Part shown: positions 16,382-24,257 of the stretch, in pieces
Layout: each line of letters begins with the position of its first letter
How positions within the stretch are numbered: the stretch's first letter is position 1
Assembly: GCA_013823135.1 (NCBI GenBank)
Contig: PNLP01000048.1
Coordinates: 1-52,653, forward strand
DNA from: Planctomycetaceae bacterium
Lineage (GTDB): Bacteria; Planctomycetota; Planctomycetia; Gemmatales; Gemmataceae
DNA length: 52,653 bases
Reading direction: 5' to 3'
Translations under genes and position numbers: made by a program
The notes under the pieces: generated by a model
Seen by the model: only the letters and a program-made list of their open reading frames with translations
Told to the model about the DNA's origin: nothing
Database searches by the model: none

Positions 16382-17608
16382 ATGCGATACACCCTCCTCG
16401 CGTTCCTGTGCGTCATTTCCGTCGTTGCCTATGTGCAGCGATCGGCAATGAACGGAGCGACGAAGGCGATCGAAGACGACCTCCAGATTAGCTCCAATGA
16501 TCTCGGGATCGTGATGAGCGTGTGGTATCTGGGGTACTCGCTGTTCCAGTTGCCCGGCGGCTGGCTGGCGGATCGCATCGGGAGCAAGCCGGCACTGATT
16601 CTGTTCGCGCTGTTGTGGTCGGTGCTCACGGGTCTCGCCGGATTGGTCGCGGGACTGTCGGGGTTGCTTCTCTGCTGGGGACTGATGGGTGCAGCGCAGG
16701 CGGGTATCTTCCCCTGCTGTACGAAGGCGATCGGAGCGACGTTCCCGCGAACCCAGCAGGCTTTTGCCTCCGGGATGTTGGCGTGCTGCATGAGCCTGGG
16801 TGCGGCACTCGCTCCGGCGATCACGGGTCAACTTCTCGGGCCGCTCACCTGGCCGCAAATCTTCGCGCTCTACGCGGTGCCGGGCCTCGTCTGGGTGATC
16901 CTGTTCGCGCTGGTTGTGCCTCGCCCCGATGCTCCCGCTTCGCCTCCGCCGTCAACTGCGACCACAACCGTTGCCGTGCCTGTTCAATGGTCGAAGCTCG
17001 TCACTGATTTTCAGATGCTCCTGCTCTGCTTTCAGCAGTTCTTGCGAGCCGGGGCCATGGTGTTCTTCTACACGTGGTTCGCGCGATTCCTTCAGGAAAC
17101 GAAGGGTATCAGTGGCCAGGACGCGGGCGGGTTCGCGGCCTGGCCTCCGTTCGCGGGGGCGTTCGGCGGTTTCTTCGGCGGCGTGCTTTCCGACTGGCTG
17201 TTGAAGCGCACGGGGAACGCACGAATCGCTCGCCAGGGGATGACCTTCGTGGCACTCGTCATCTGTGCGGTGGTTGCGCTGGTCGCGTACTTCGTGGACG
17301 ATCCCCGCATCGCCGTGCTGCTCATCAGCGTTGGGGCATTCTGTGGCATGGCCAGCGGCGTGAGCGCGTATGCCCTGGCCATGAGTTACGGCGGGAAGCG
17401 GGTGGCCACAGTGTTCGCCACCATGAACATGAGCGGAAACTTCGGGGCGACGTTGTTTCCACTGGCCGTGACGTGGATCGTGACCGCGACCAATAACTGG
17501 AACTACGCCCTGCTGCTGTTCGTGTCGATGTTCGGCCTCAGTGCCGTGTGCTGGGCGCTGCTGAACCCGAAGGGAACGCTGTTCGGAGACGTGGAGGAAC
17601 CCCAATGA
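16382..17608 (+). CDS. MFS transporter, anion:cation symporter type
   Basis: 408 residues with 11-12 hydrophobic segments. Seen: YVQRSAMNGATKAIEDDLQ after helix 1, GYSLFQLPGGWLADRIGSKP (the MFS signature between helices 2 and 3), and RAGAMVFFYTWFARFLQE in the second half. This is the pattern of the ACS group that imports hexuronates, glucarate and similar organic acids; the true substrate is not shown. The start ATG at 16382 aligns with the first helix. Its TGA overlaps the next ATG (17605-17608). Confidence 0.87.
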   Translation: MRYTLLAFLCVISVVAYVQRSAMNGATKAIEDDLQISSNDLGIVMSVWYLGYSLFQLPGGWLADRIGSKPALILFALLWSVLTGLAGLVAGLSGLLLCWGLMGAAQAGIFPCCTKAIGATFPRTQQAFASGMLACCMSLGAALAPAITGQLLGPLTWPQIFALYAVPGLVWVILFALVVPRPDAPASPPPSTATTTVAVPVQWSKLVTDFQMLLLCFQQFLRAGAMVFFYTWFARFLQETKGISGQDAGGFAAWPPFAGAFGGFFGGVLSDWLLKRTGNARIARQGMTFVALVICAVVALVAYFVDDPRIAVLLISVGAFCGMASGVSAYALAMSYGGKRVATVFATMNMSGNFGATLFPLAVTWIVTATNNWNYALLLFVSMFGLSAVCWALLNPKGTLFGDVEEPQ

Positions 17609-19092
17609 CAACGCGAGCTGACACGCCTATTCCGAGTCTAGGAGGAATCGGGCGTGTCTCGCAAATTGACACGCCGCAAAGCTGGTGCATGGTCGGGTTC
17701 GCCCGTGCGGATATCACGCCGCCGGTGGGCATCTACCATCGCATGTGGGGGGCCGCGCTGCACGACCGCGCGACCGGCATCCACCGGCCGCTGACCGCCA
17801 CGGCGCTGTGGCTCGAATCGTTCGACCGCGAGCAGCAGAAGGTGATCCTCGGCCTCGACCACTGCCTGCTTGACCGCAACGAGTTCGACCGCATCCGCAA
17901 CTGCGTTCACCTCGCGGTGGGCTTGCCCGCCGAGAACGTTTTCATCTCGATGTCCCACACGCACGGCTCGGCGTGGATGTCGCGGTCGCGGTCGCACCTC
18001 CCCGGGGGCGATCTCATCGGGCCGTACCTCGACGCGATGGGCGAAACGTGTGCTCGCATTGCGGCAGATGCTGCCCTCGGTGCCGAGTTGGCGACGCTCG
18101 TCTACGGCACCGCACGCTGTTCGCTAGCCCGACATCGCGACTTCTGGGATGCGGGCTCGAAGCAGTTCGTGTGCGGCTTCAACCCCGAAGGGCCGTCCGA
18201 CGATACCGTGGTGGTGGCGAAAGCGATCGCTGACGACAGCGGCAAGACGCTCGGAACGGTGGTGAACTACGCCTGCCACCCGACGACGCTGGCGTGGGAG
18301 AACACGCTGATTAGCCCGGATTACCTCGGCGCGATGCGGGAAGTCGTGGAAGCAAACACGGGCGCACCGTGCCTGTTCCTGCAAGGCGCGTCCGGGCAAC
18401 TCGGGCCGCTCGAAGGCTTCGTCGGCGACACGAAAGTCGCGGATCGGAACGGTCGGCAACTCGGCTTCGCGGCGCTTTCTGGGCTGGAGGCACTCCCCGA
18501 ACCCGGAACGTACTTCGAGTATGCGGGGCCGGTCGTGTCGGGTGCGATTCTCGGGACGTGGAAGCACCGCCCGTTCGACGCACAACAAGAAGCGGACTCG
18601 CGACGCTGGCAGACGCGCGACTTCACCGTGAACCTGCAATATCGGATGGAGCTGCCGACCGAGGCTGAGACGCGGGCCGCACTCGCCAAGTGGGAAGCCG
18701 AAGAGGAGACCGCTCGCGCCGCGAACGACACGACAAAGGTGAGCGAGTGCCGTGCCCGCGCCGAACAGATGACACGCCAACTCACGCGGCTCGCGGCACT
18801 ACCCGCGGGCAAGGCGTATCCGTTCAAGGTATCGGTATCGCGGCTCGGCAGCGCACTGTGGGTGTTCGTGCCGGGCGAGTTGTATCAGGAGTTTCAGATT
18901 GCGTTGCGACAGCGCTTCCCGCAGTTCGCGATGGTGATCGCCACACTCACGAACGACTGGCAACCCGGCTACCTGCCGAGCGCCGAAAGCTACGGCTACG
19001 GCATCTATCAGGAGGTCATCTCGGCTGTCAGCCCCGGCTGCCTCGAAGCGCTGATCGAGAGCGTGTGCCGAGAGATCGAAGGGATGGTGTGA
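17605..19092 (+). CDS. neutral ceramidase-like hydrolase
   Basis: Resembles the N-terminal catalytic domain of neutral/alkaline non-lysosomal ceramidases. Seen: VGFARADITPPVGIYHRMWG (family opening), a metal-binding MSHTHGSA near residue 115, and NYACHPTTLAWENTLISPDY near 220. 495 residues, shorter than true ceramidases and without a signal peptide. GGAGG precedes the ATG and the gene overlaps the MFS gene by ATGA, so it belongs to that operon; the substrate may not be ceramide. The first 30 codons contain a GACACGCC inverted pair (17621-17659). The last codon and stop lie inside the 19086 palindrome. Confidence 0.83.
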   Translation: MTTRADTPIPSLGGIGRVSQIDTPQSWCMVGFARADITPPVGIYHRMWGAALHDRATGIHRPLTATALWLESFDREQQKVILGLDHCLLDRNEFDRIRNCVHLAVGLPAENVFISMSHTHGSAWMSRSRSHLPGGDLIGPYLDAMGETCARIAADAALGAELATLVYGTARCSLARHRDFWDAGSKQFVCGFNPEGPSDDTVVVAKAIADDSGKTLGTVVNYACHPTTLAWENTLISPDYLGAMREVVEANTGAPCLFLQGASGQLGPLEGFVGDTKVADRNGRQLGFAALSGLEALPEPGTYFEYAGPVVSGAILGTWKHRPFDAQQEADSRRWQTRDFTVNLQYRMELPTEAETRAALAKWEAEEETARAANDTTKVSECRARAEQMTRQLTRLAALPAGKAYPFKVSVSRLGSALWVFVPGELYQEFQIALRQRFPQFAMVIATLTNDWQPGYLPSAESYGYGIYQEVISAVSPGCLEALIESVCREIEGMV

Positions 19093-19169
19093 ATCGGGTC
19101 CGAGCCCGAGCGCCGGGGAGGGGTAGCCCGGATCCTCGCTGGCGCTCGGGCTCGGACCCGATTCACACC
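19086..19169. repeat. 29-bp perfect inverted repeat covering both stop codons
   Basis: Arms 19086-19114 and 19141-19169 are exact reverse complements (29 of 29) and start with GGTGTGAATCGGG. Each arm contains the final GTG-TGA of one of the two convergent genes. A part of the right arm recurs at 142-166. It may serve as a two-way terminator. Confidence 0.92.
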
Positions 19170-20278
19170 CCGAATCGTTTCAATGCATCCCGGTTCAGTT
19201 CGATACCCAATCCGGGTTTGTCGGGTAGCGTCAGCATGCCGTCGGCGTCGGGGCGGAACGGGTTCACGATCAGTTCGTCGATGTACGGCGAAGGTGACAG
19301 GAACTCGACGTACTTCGCCACGGGCATGGCACACGCGAGTTGAATGTCGGCCGCGAGACCGATGGCCGTGTTCCAGCCGTGGGGCACCCACTGCACGTTG
19401 TGCTCGTAAGCCATCCATGCGATTCGCCACGCTTCGGTGAGTCCGCCACACTTGGTGCAATCGGGTTGCACGATATCGACGCACTGCTGCTCGAATAGCG
19501 GCTTGAAACTCTGACGGCGTGTGAAGCACTCGCCCGTTGAGATCGGCAGCGGGGCGTGCCGTCGCAGTTCCGCGAACCCCGCGAGGTCGTCCGGCGGCAA
19601 CGCTTCCTCGAACCACACCACGTCGTAGGCCGCGAGCATCTGGGCCGTGCGGAGCGCCCACTTGTAGCCGTGCGGCCAGTACGCATCGCTGCCACCCGCA
19701 TCCACCATGATCTCGACACCGGGGCCAACTGTCTCGCGGGCCGTGCGAATCAGCAGTTCGTCGGTCTTCGCGTCGCGGCGGCCGAATGGCTTCCACCCGA
19801 GCTTGATAGCCTTGAAGCCGCGGGCCACGGCTTGTTTCAGTTTCTCACGTAGCGGATCGACTTCCGCGAACAGCAGTGAGCCATACGGCTTGATTTTGTT
19901 GCGGTAGACTCCACCGAGAAGCCGGGCGATGGGTTGGTTCGTGATCTTGCCGAAGAGATCCCAAAGGGCGATGTCAATGCCGCTGATGGTGTGCTCGACG
20001 CTGCCGCCACGGCCCTGCCAGAACGTGTTCTGCCGCAGTTTCTCGCTGACCCGGGCCGGCTCGTCTGCACGTTCGCCGATCAGAAATGGCCGCAGCAACT
20101 TCAGCGACGCGCCAACGAGATGGCTGCTCGTGAACACGCCGCCGATGCCGACGAGTCCCTCGTCGGTGATGACCTCGACGACGGTGTGAACGTCGTCGTC
20201 GGGCGTGAGCTCCTCGGCCCAACCGCCCTCGACGGTGCCGCCTGTGAGCCCGGTGAACTTGATGTCGGCGATCTTCAT
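19163..20278 (-). CDS. mandelate racemase/muconate lactonizing family enzyme
   Basis: Enolase-superfamily enzyme, 371 residues. An N-terminal capping domain is followed by the barrel: KAIKLGWKPF (catalytic KxK-like position), VEIMVDAGGSDAYW (first metal ligand), WFEEALPPDD (second), STGECFTRR (third) and VQWVPHGWN near the end, with a His often used as general acid/base. This set fits sugar-acid dehydratases or racemases. It is convergent with the aldolase-MFS-hydrolase operon and may act on the same compounds (inference). AGGGAA precedes the ATG. Confidence 0.88.
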   Translation of the reverse strand: MKIADIKFTGLTGGTVEGGWAEELTPDDDVHTVVEVITDEGLVGIGGVFTSSHLVGASLKLLRPFLIGERADEPARVSEKLRQNTFWQGRGGSVEHTISGIDIALWDLFGKITNQPIARLLGGVYRNKIKPYGSLLFAEVDPLREKLKQAVARGFKAIKLGWKPFGRRDAKTDELLIRTARETVGPGVEIMVDAGGSDAYWPHGYKWALRTAQMLAAYDVVWFEEALPPDDLAGFAELRRHAPLPISTGECFTRRQSFKPLFEQQCVDIVQPDCTKCGGLTEAWRIAWMAYEHNVQWVPHGWNTAIGLAADIQLACAMPVAKYVEFLSPSPYIDELIVNPFRPDADGMLTLPDKPGLGIELNRDALKRFGV

Positions 20279-20317
20279 TCCGTATTCCCTACGGGAGTCA
20301 GCTACCCGCGTCAGTTC

Positions 20318-22564
20318 TTACTCGGACCGTGCCGCCTTGACCACGGCTTCCGCGAACGGGACCACATCGTCTGGCCCTCGCGCGGTAATCACCTTGCCAT
20401 CGACGACAACCCCTTCATCCTTCCAGGTCACACCCGGGTCTTGGGCCATACCGGGGAAGTTCTGTTCCATCGCCTTACTGCGTGCGGCGGACTTGCCCCG
20501 CAGCACTCCGTGAGCAATCAGAACTCGCTCGCCCACGCAGATTGCGGCGATGGGCCTCTTGGCTTCTCGCATCTTCTCAATCAGGTCACGAGTCGCTTTG
20601 AGGGTGATGTAGTCTTCCTTCTTCTTGGGTGGACCCTTCTCATCACGCTTCGGTGGCGGTGCGTACTCGTCCACGTTGTAGCCACAGAAGATGATCGCCG
20701 AGTATCGCGAGGGATCGGCGGCGGCATCGGCGATGGTGAGGTTCACGGGAACCGACCGCAGCGGCTCGCCCTGGCCTCGGACGAAGGTCGCGTGACCTCC
20801 CTGCCCGGAAGCCGTGACGACATCCACACCCAGTTGCCGGATGCGGTCCACGACCGGCCCGTAGTCCGGACCGTAGAGCCCGTCGCTCGGCACAACGAAC
20901 AGGATGGGGAGAATATCCTTCCCCTTCCCCAGGAACGGCGGATCTTTCTTCGGGGGCAGGAAGGGGAACGGCGGCGAGGTCAGTTCCTTACCCCCAGGAA
21001 ACAGTCCCTTTCCATCGCCTGGCAACGGACGTATCGGCGTGTTGTTCGCGACGGGTGTGTTGTCTGGTGCTGGCGTCTCTTTCTTCTTCCCGTTCCCGCT
21101 CGCCGCGATCACCAGAGCCACGACCATCAGGACCGATGCGACGGCCCCGATCTTCGCCGCGGGGTGCGAGTACCACGGCTGTGCCTTGTTCGACTTTTTC
21201 TTCTTCTTGCGTGGCCGATCGTTCTCAAGAACGGTCCGCTCGCGGGCGGTGGGCTCGGTGTCGGCGACATCGAACTGTGCGGGGGTCAGTCCCGGAACCG
21301 CCGACTGAATTCCGACGCCCGATGCCGGTGCCGTGGTGCCTTCCACCACCTCGAACGTCTTGGCCTCGGTGTCCGCGTTGTTTCGGAGGAACGGTTGGAC
21401 GGCGATGGCAACCTCGGCCGCGGTGTCGAAGCGATCATCGGGCTTCTTGGCGAGGAGTTTATCCAAAACGGCAGCGAGTCCCTCGGGCACATCGGCCCGC
21501 AAGTCGCGGATCGACGGCGGCGCTTCTTCCGTGTGTGCGAGGAGTTTGTCGATGAGCGACGAAGCGTGCGAGAATGGCGGTTTGCCGGTCAGCAGAAAGA
21601 ACAGGGTGCAGCCCAGGCTGTACAGGTCCGAGCGCGAATCGACGTTGTGCGAGTTCTTCGCCTGCTCCGGCGAGAGGTAGTCCGGCGTCCCCATCAGCAG
21701 GTTTGGGTTCGTCAGCGGATCGGCAACGGGCCGGCCGGCACCGAACGGCAGCCGACCACCTGGCCGAGTTGCGGCAGCGGCCTCTTCCTCATCGTCCGTG
21801 TGAACGAACCGGGCCAGGCCGAAGTCCATCACCTTCACCTGGGCCTTACGCGTCACCATCATGTTCTGCGGCTTGATGTCGCGGTGAACCATCCCCTTCT
21901 CGTGTGCGTTCTGAAGCCCGAGCGCCGCTTGCCGGATGAACGAGCACGCCAACTGAACGGTGACCGGTCCCTTCCGAGCGACGAGGCGATCGAGGCTGGT
22001 TCCCTCGACGTACTCCATCACGAGGAAGTGCAACCCGCCGGCTTCGTCGGCATCGTGGGCCGTGACGATGTTCGGGTGACCCAACTGCGCCGCGGCACGG
22101 ACTTCCTTGCGGAAGCGTTCCACGGCACCGGGCTTCGCGGTGAGGTGCGGTGCCATCACCTTGAGCGCGACGAGCCGACCCATGATGCGGTGTTCGGCCT
22201 TGTAGACGACGCCCATGCCACCCGCGCCAAGTTCACGCAGCACCTTGTAACGCGGGTGGTCGGCCAACGGGGCGGGAATGCCGTCATCGACTTCCGGGGC
22301 AGGTTCGGGTGCGTTCCCGCCATCGCTCCCAACCGTGGGTGCGGCCCCTGCACGCGGGATCTCGGCAGCGGGAGATTTGTCCGTGCCGCCACCGGCTTCG
22401 CGAGCCAGCCCGGCAAGGGTGTCGTCGGGAACTCGCGAGAGAATGGCACAGCACGCCGCACACGCACCGATGTGTTCCGCAACCGCCGCGAGTTCAGCCG
22501 CCGGCAGATCGCCCCTGGCAAACGCCGCGAGAGCTTCGGGTGTGGGGTGGGTGGCGACGGTCAT
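20318..22564 (-). CDS. serine/threonine kinase fused to a DJ-1/PfpI domain
   Basis: 748 residues with an unusual order of parts. 1-45: HIGACAACC, a His-x3-Cys-x2-Cys zinc motif like that of anti-sigma factors. About 105-400: Hanks kinase with GAGGMGVVY, VALKVM, MVHRDIKPQNMM and VMDFGLARF. About 468-488: one membrane helix (VASVLMVVALVIAAS). 488-545: Pro/Lys-rich linker. About 548-748: DJ-1/PfpI-like domain with DILPILFVVPSDG and AAICVGERVL, where Cys near 676 sits at the usual nucleophile elbow. The kinase would be cytoplasmic and the DJ-1 part outside. ATG at 22564 has AGGAG upstream; in-frame sequence beyond it belongs to the toxin region. Confidence 0.9.
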   Translation of the reverse strand: MTVATHPTPEALAAFARGDLPAAELAAVAEHIGACAACCAILSRVPDDTLAGLAREAGGGTDKSPAAEIPRAGAAPTVGSDGGNAPEPAPEVDDGIPAPLADHPRYKVLRELGAGGMGVVYKAEHRIMGRLVALKVMAPHLTAKPGAVERFRKEVRAAAQLGHPNIVTAHDADEAGGLHFLVMEYVEGTSLDRLVARKGPVTVQLACSFIRQAALGLQNAHEKGMVHRDIKPQNMMVTRKAQVKVMDFGLARFVHTDDEEEAAAATRPGGRLPFGAGRPVADPLTNPNLLMGTPDYLSPEQAKNSHNVDSRSDLYSLGCTLFFLLTGKPPFSHASSLIDKLLAHTEEAPPSIRDLRADVPEGLAAVLDKLLAKKPDDRFDTAAEVAIAVQPFLRNNADTEAKTFEVVEGTTAPASGVGIQSAVPGLTPAQFDVADTEPTARERTVLENDRPRKKKKKSNKAQPWYSHPAAKIGAVASVLMVVALVIAASGNGKKKETPAPDNTPVANNTPIRPLPGDGKGLFPGGKELTSPPFPFLPPKKDPPFLGKGKDILPILFVVPSDGLYGPDYGPVVDRIRQLGVDVVTASGQGGHATFVRGQGEPLRSVPVNLTIADAAADPSRYSAIIFCGYNVDEYAPPPKRDEKGPPKKKEDYITLKATRDLIEKMREAKRPIAAICVGERVLIAHGVLRGKSAARSKAMEQNFPGMAQDPGVTWKDEGVVVDGKVITARGPDDVVPFAEAVVKAARSE

Positions 22565-22703
22565 CGGAGACTCCTGAACAGACGCCGCAAGTGGGCGAGG
22601 CTGCCAGATATGATGGCAGAACTCGCCGCGATCTGTCAGGAAAATGTACCGCCGAGAGAATTTTCGCAAAAGCCTTGCGGGGAAATGGCTTAGGCCCGGG
22701 TCG

Positions 22704-23024
22704 TCACAAGTCTTCCTCGGTAACGACATCCTGAGCGGCATGTCGAACGCGGTGTACCATAACCTCATCCGGCGAGTAAGTGTAAAGGATGCGATAGATG
22801 TGGGGTTTCTTGCCAGCGAAGCGCACATGGAGGTTGCGGGCCAGTGCCGCGGCTTCGTCTGCCTCAGGATGCCTTTCCGCCGAGTCTGCCAGATCGAGGA
22901 TGGCCGTGCGAAGCATCCCAGACCACCGCCGTGCCGACGCGATCGAAACGCGGCCGCGGATGGCCTCTGCGATCCCTCTGAGGTCTGCTTCGGCCAGCGG
23001 CATAACTCGAACCCGACGCGACAC
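22704..23024 (-). CDS. RelE/ParE-family toxin (module 1)
   Basis: 106 residues, GTG start three bases after the antitoxin stop. The fold markers are a basic N-terminus with LAEADLRGIAEAI, then RHPEADEA, IYRILYTYSPDEVMVHRVRHAAQD. The C-terminal VHRVRHAAQD is identical in the toxin at 30432-30752. By family it would act on mRNA at the ribosome (RelE) or on gyrase (ParE); sequence alone does not decide which. Confidence 0.82.
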   Translation of the reverse strand: MSRRVRVMPLAEADLRGIAEAIRGRVSIASARRWSGMLRTAILDLADSAERHPEADEAAALARNLHVRFAGKKPHIYRILYTYSPDEVMVHRVRHAAQDVVTEEDL

Positions 23025-23027
23025 GGG

Positions 23028-23288
23028 TCAACCCTCTCCGATCGCGTTTCGGTCGAGCTCCTGGTCCAGTTCGGCAAACACCTGCTCTGCGGGTTTGCCC
23101 TTTTCCCCGGCGTCCATCGCAGCGATTGACTCGCGCAACAGGGCGAGTTCCTTCTCCCAATCATAAGGAGCTAATGGGTGGGGATACTCGAAGCTCCCTT
23201 GGGCCTCGAACATGACTCGGGTTCCCTCCGGTGGAGGTGGTCCGTCTGGCACAATCACTCCGTTGACCACAGTCCCGTGCTGCACCAT
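23028..23288 (-). CDS. antitoxin of module 1
   Basis: 86 residues. The N-terminal HGTVVNGVIVPDGPPPPEGT resembles the short beta-hairpin opening of AF2212/DUF104-type antitoxins and nearly matches the partner at 30756-31040. The rest is an acidic helix that should wrap the toxin. ATG at 23288 with GGAGC upstream. Gene order is antitoxin first, toxin three bases later. Confidence 0.78.
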   Translation of the reverse strand: MVQHGTVVNGVIVPDGPPPPEGTRVMFEAQGSFEYPHPLAPYDWEKELALLRESIAAMDAGEKGKPAEQVFAELDQELDRNAIGEG

Positions 23289-23354
23289 GATCTCAGCTCC
23301 GCGTGATGCGGTCATCGTAGCACAACAATAGACCCGCTCCCAGCGCCGGTGTGA

Positions 23355-23864
23355 TTAGCGAGACAGGGCCAGCACGAACTTGAGGATGTCGCGGGCGTCG
23401 GACTTCTCGAACATCTTCACGATCTCGTAGTTCTCACGCAACTCGGGCTCGCTCCTGATGACGGCCTGAATCGCGCTGATGGCGGTATCGGTGGCCGCGA
23501 ACGGTGCGACCGTGCCGTTGCGGCCCGCGGTCTCCACGGTCATGTAGTAGCCGGCGTCGTCGAAGGTGAAGGCGAGGTTCGAGTAGAACTTGCAGCCGTA
23601 GCCACGGAACGCGGTGTAGTTCATCTCGTAGACGACCTTGAAGCCGCCCGCGATCTTCTCGGTGCGGACGTGCTTCATCTCCCGGAACCGCGAGGTCGGG
23701 TGCGCGAACGCCGCGATCACCTTCTGGTTCCGCTCGACCAACCCGCGAGCCTTCTCTTCCGCTTTCGGCGCGGGGCGGTCCGCAGCCTGTGCGGGCGTGA
23801 CGACGAACGCGAGCAATCCGGCTGCGATGAAACTCCACAGTTTCTTCGAGGTGAGGCGGATCAT
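23355..23864 (-). CDS. secreted hypothetical protein, 169 aa
   Basis: Signal peptide cleaved near AQAAD (about residues 24-28). The mature part is a small alpha/beta domain (GGFKVVYEMNYTAFRGYGCKFY around 70-90) with a single Cys. Family not recognised. The start at 23864 was chosen for the signal peptide; in-frame sequence upstream is arginine-rich and unlikely. It is followed on the same strand by the toxin-antitoxin pair 66 bases later and is backed by the large nested palindrome. Confidence 0.72.
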   Translation of the reverse strand: MIRLTSKKLWSFIAAGLLAFVVTPAQAADRPAPKAEEKARGLVERNQKVIAAFAHPTSRFREMKHVRTEKIAGGFKVVYEMNYTAFRGYGCKFYSNLAFTFDDAGYYMTVETAGRNGTVAPFAATDTAISAIQAVIRSEPELRENYEIVKMFEKSDARDILKFVLALSR

Positions 23865-23997
23865 GAGGTGTACCCGGCATGGTGGAGGGTTGGCGGGGGC
23901 TACCTTTATCCTGACCGCCAACTCGCCACTCCGCAAGGGGCGCACTGGTGTGTGATGTGATTTTGGCGAACTCATCGTTGTGATCGAGGTACAGGTG

Positions 23998-24249
23998 GCG
24001 AAGCAATGGCACGCGGATCACGCAGATGAACCGCGGATGAAGAGGATCAGACCAAAGCTAAAGGCAGTTTGATCCGCAGATTACACAGATGGGCACAGAT
24101 TTAAAGACAAAGCAGAGTTGTGTTCAAAACTCGCTTTCCCTGTCTTGGTTTTCCAATCTGTGTCAGTCTGCGTAATCTGCGGATCTCTCTTTTCTCTGAT
24201 CCTCTTCATCCGCGGTCCATCTGCGTGATCCGCGTGCCATTGCTTCGCT
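23998..24249. repeat. 252-bp nested inverted repeat
   Basis: Outer arms 23998-24050 and 24196-24249 pair over about 53 bases (AGCAATGGCACGCGGATCA and partner) with few mismatches. Inner arms 24071-24101 and 24154-24184 pair over about 31 bases (GATCCGCAGATTACACAGAT and partner). It fills the gap between two minus-strand genes, so it is not a junction of convergent genes. The middle (24102-24153) has no detectable gene. Confidence 0.9.
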
Positions 24250-24257
24250 GCCGCGGC

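Noticed and set aside
19934..22693. Very long plus-strand open frame (919 codons) opposite the MR/MLE and kinase genes
   Set aside because: It is the antisense of two well-supported genes; its protein is rich in Arg, His and Val without domain motifs, as expected for high-GC shadows.
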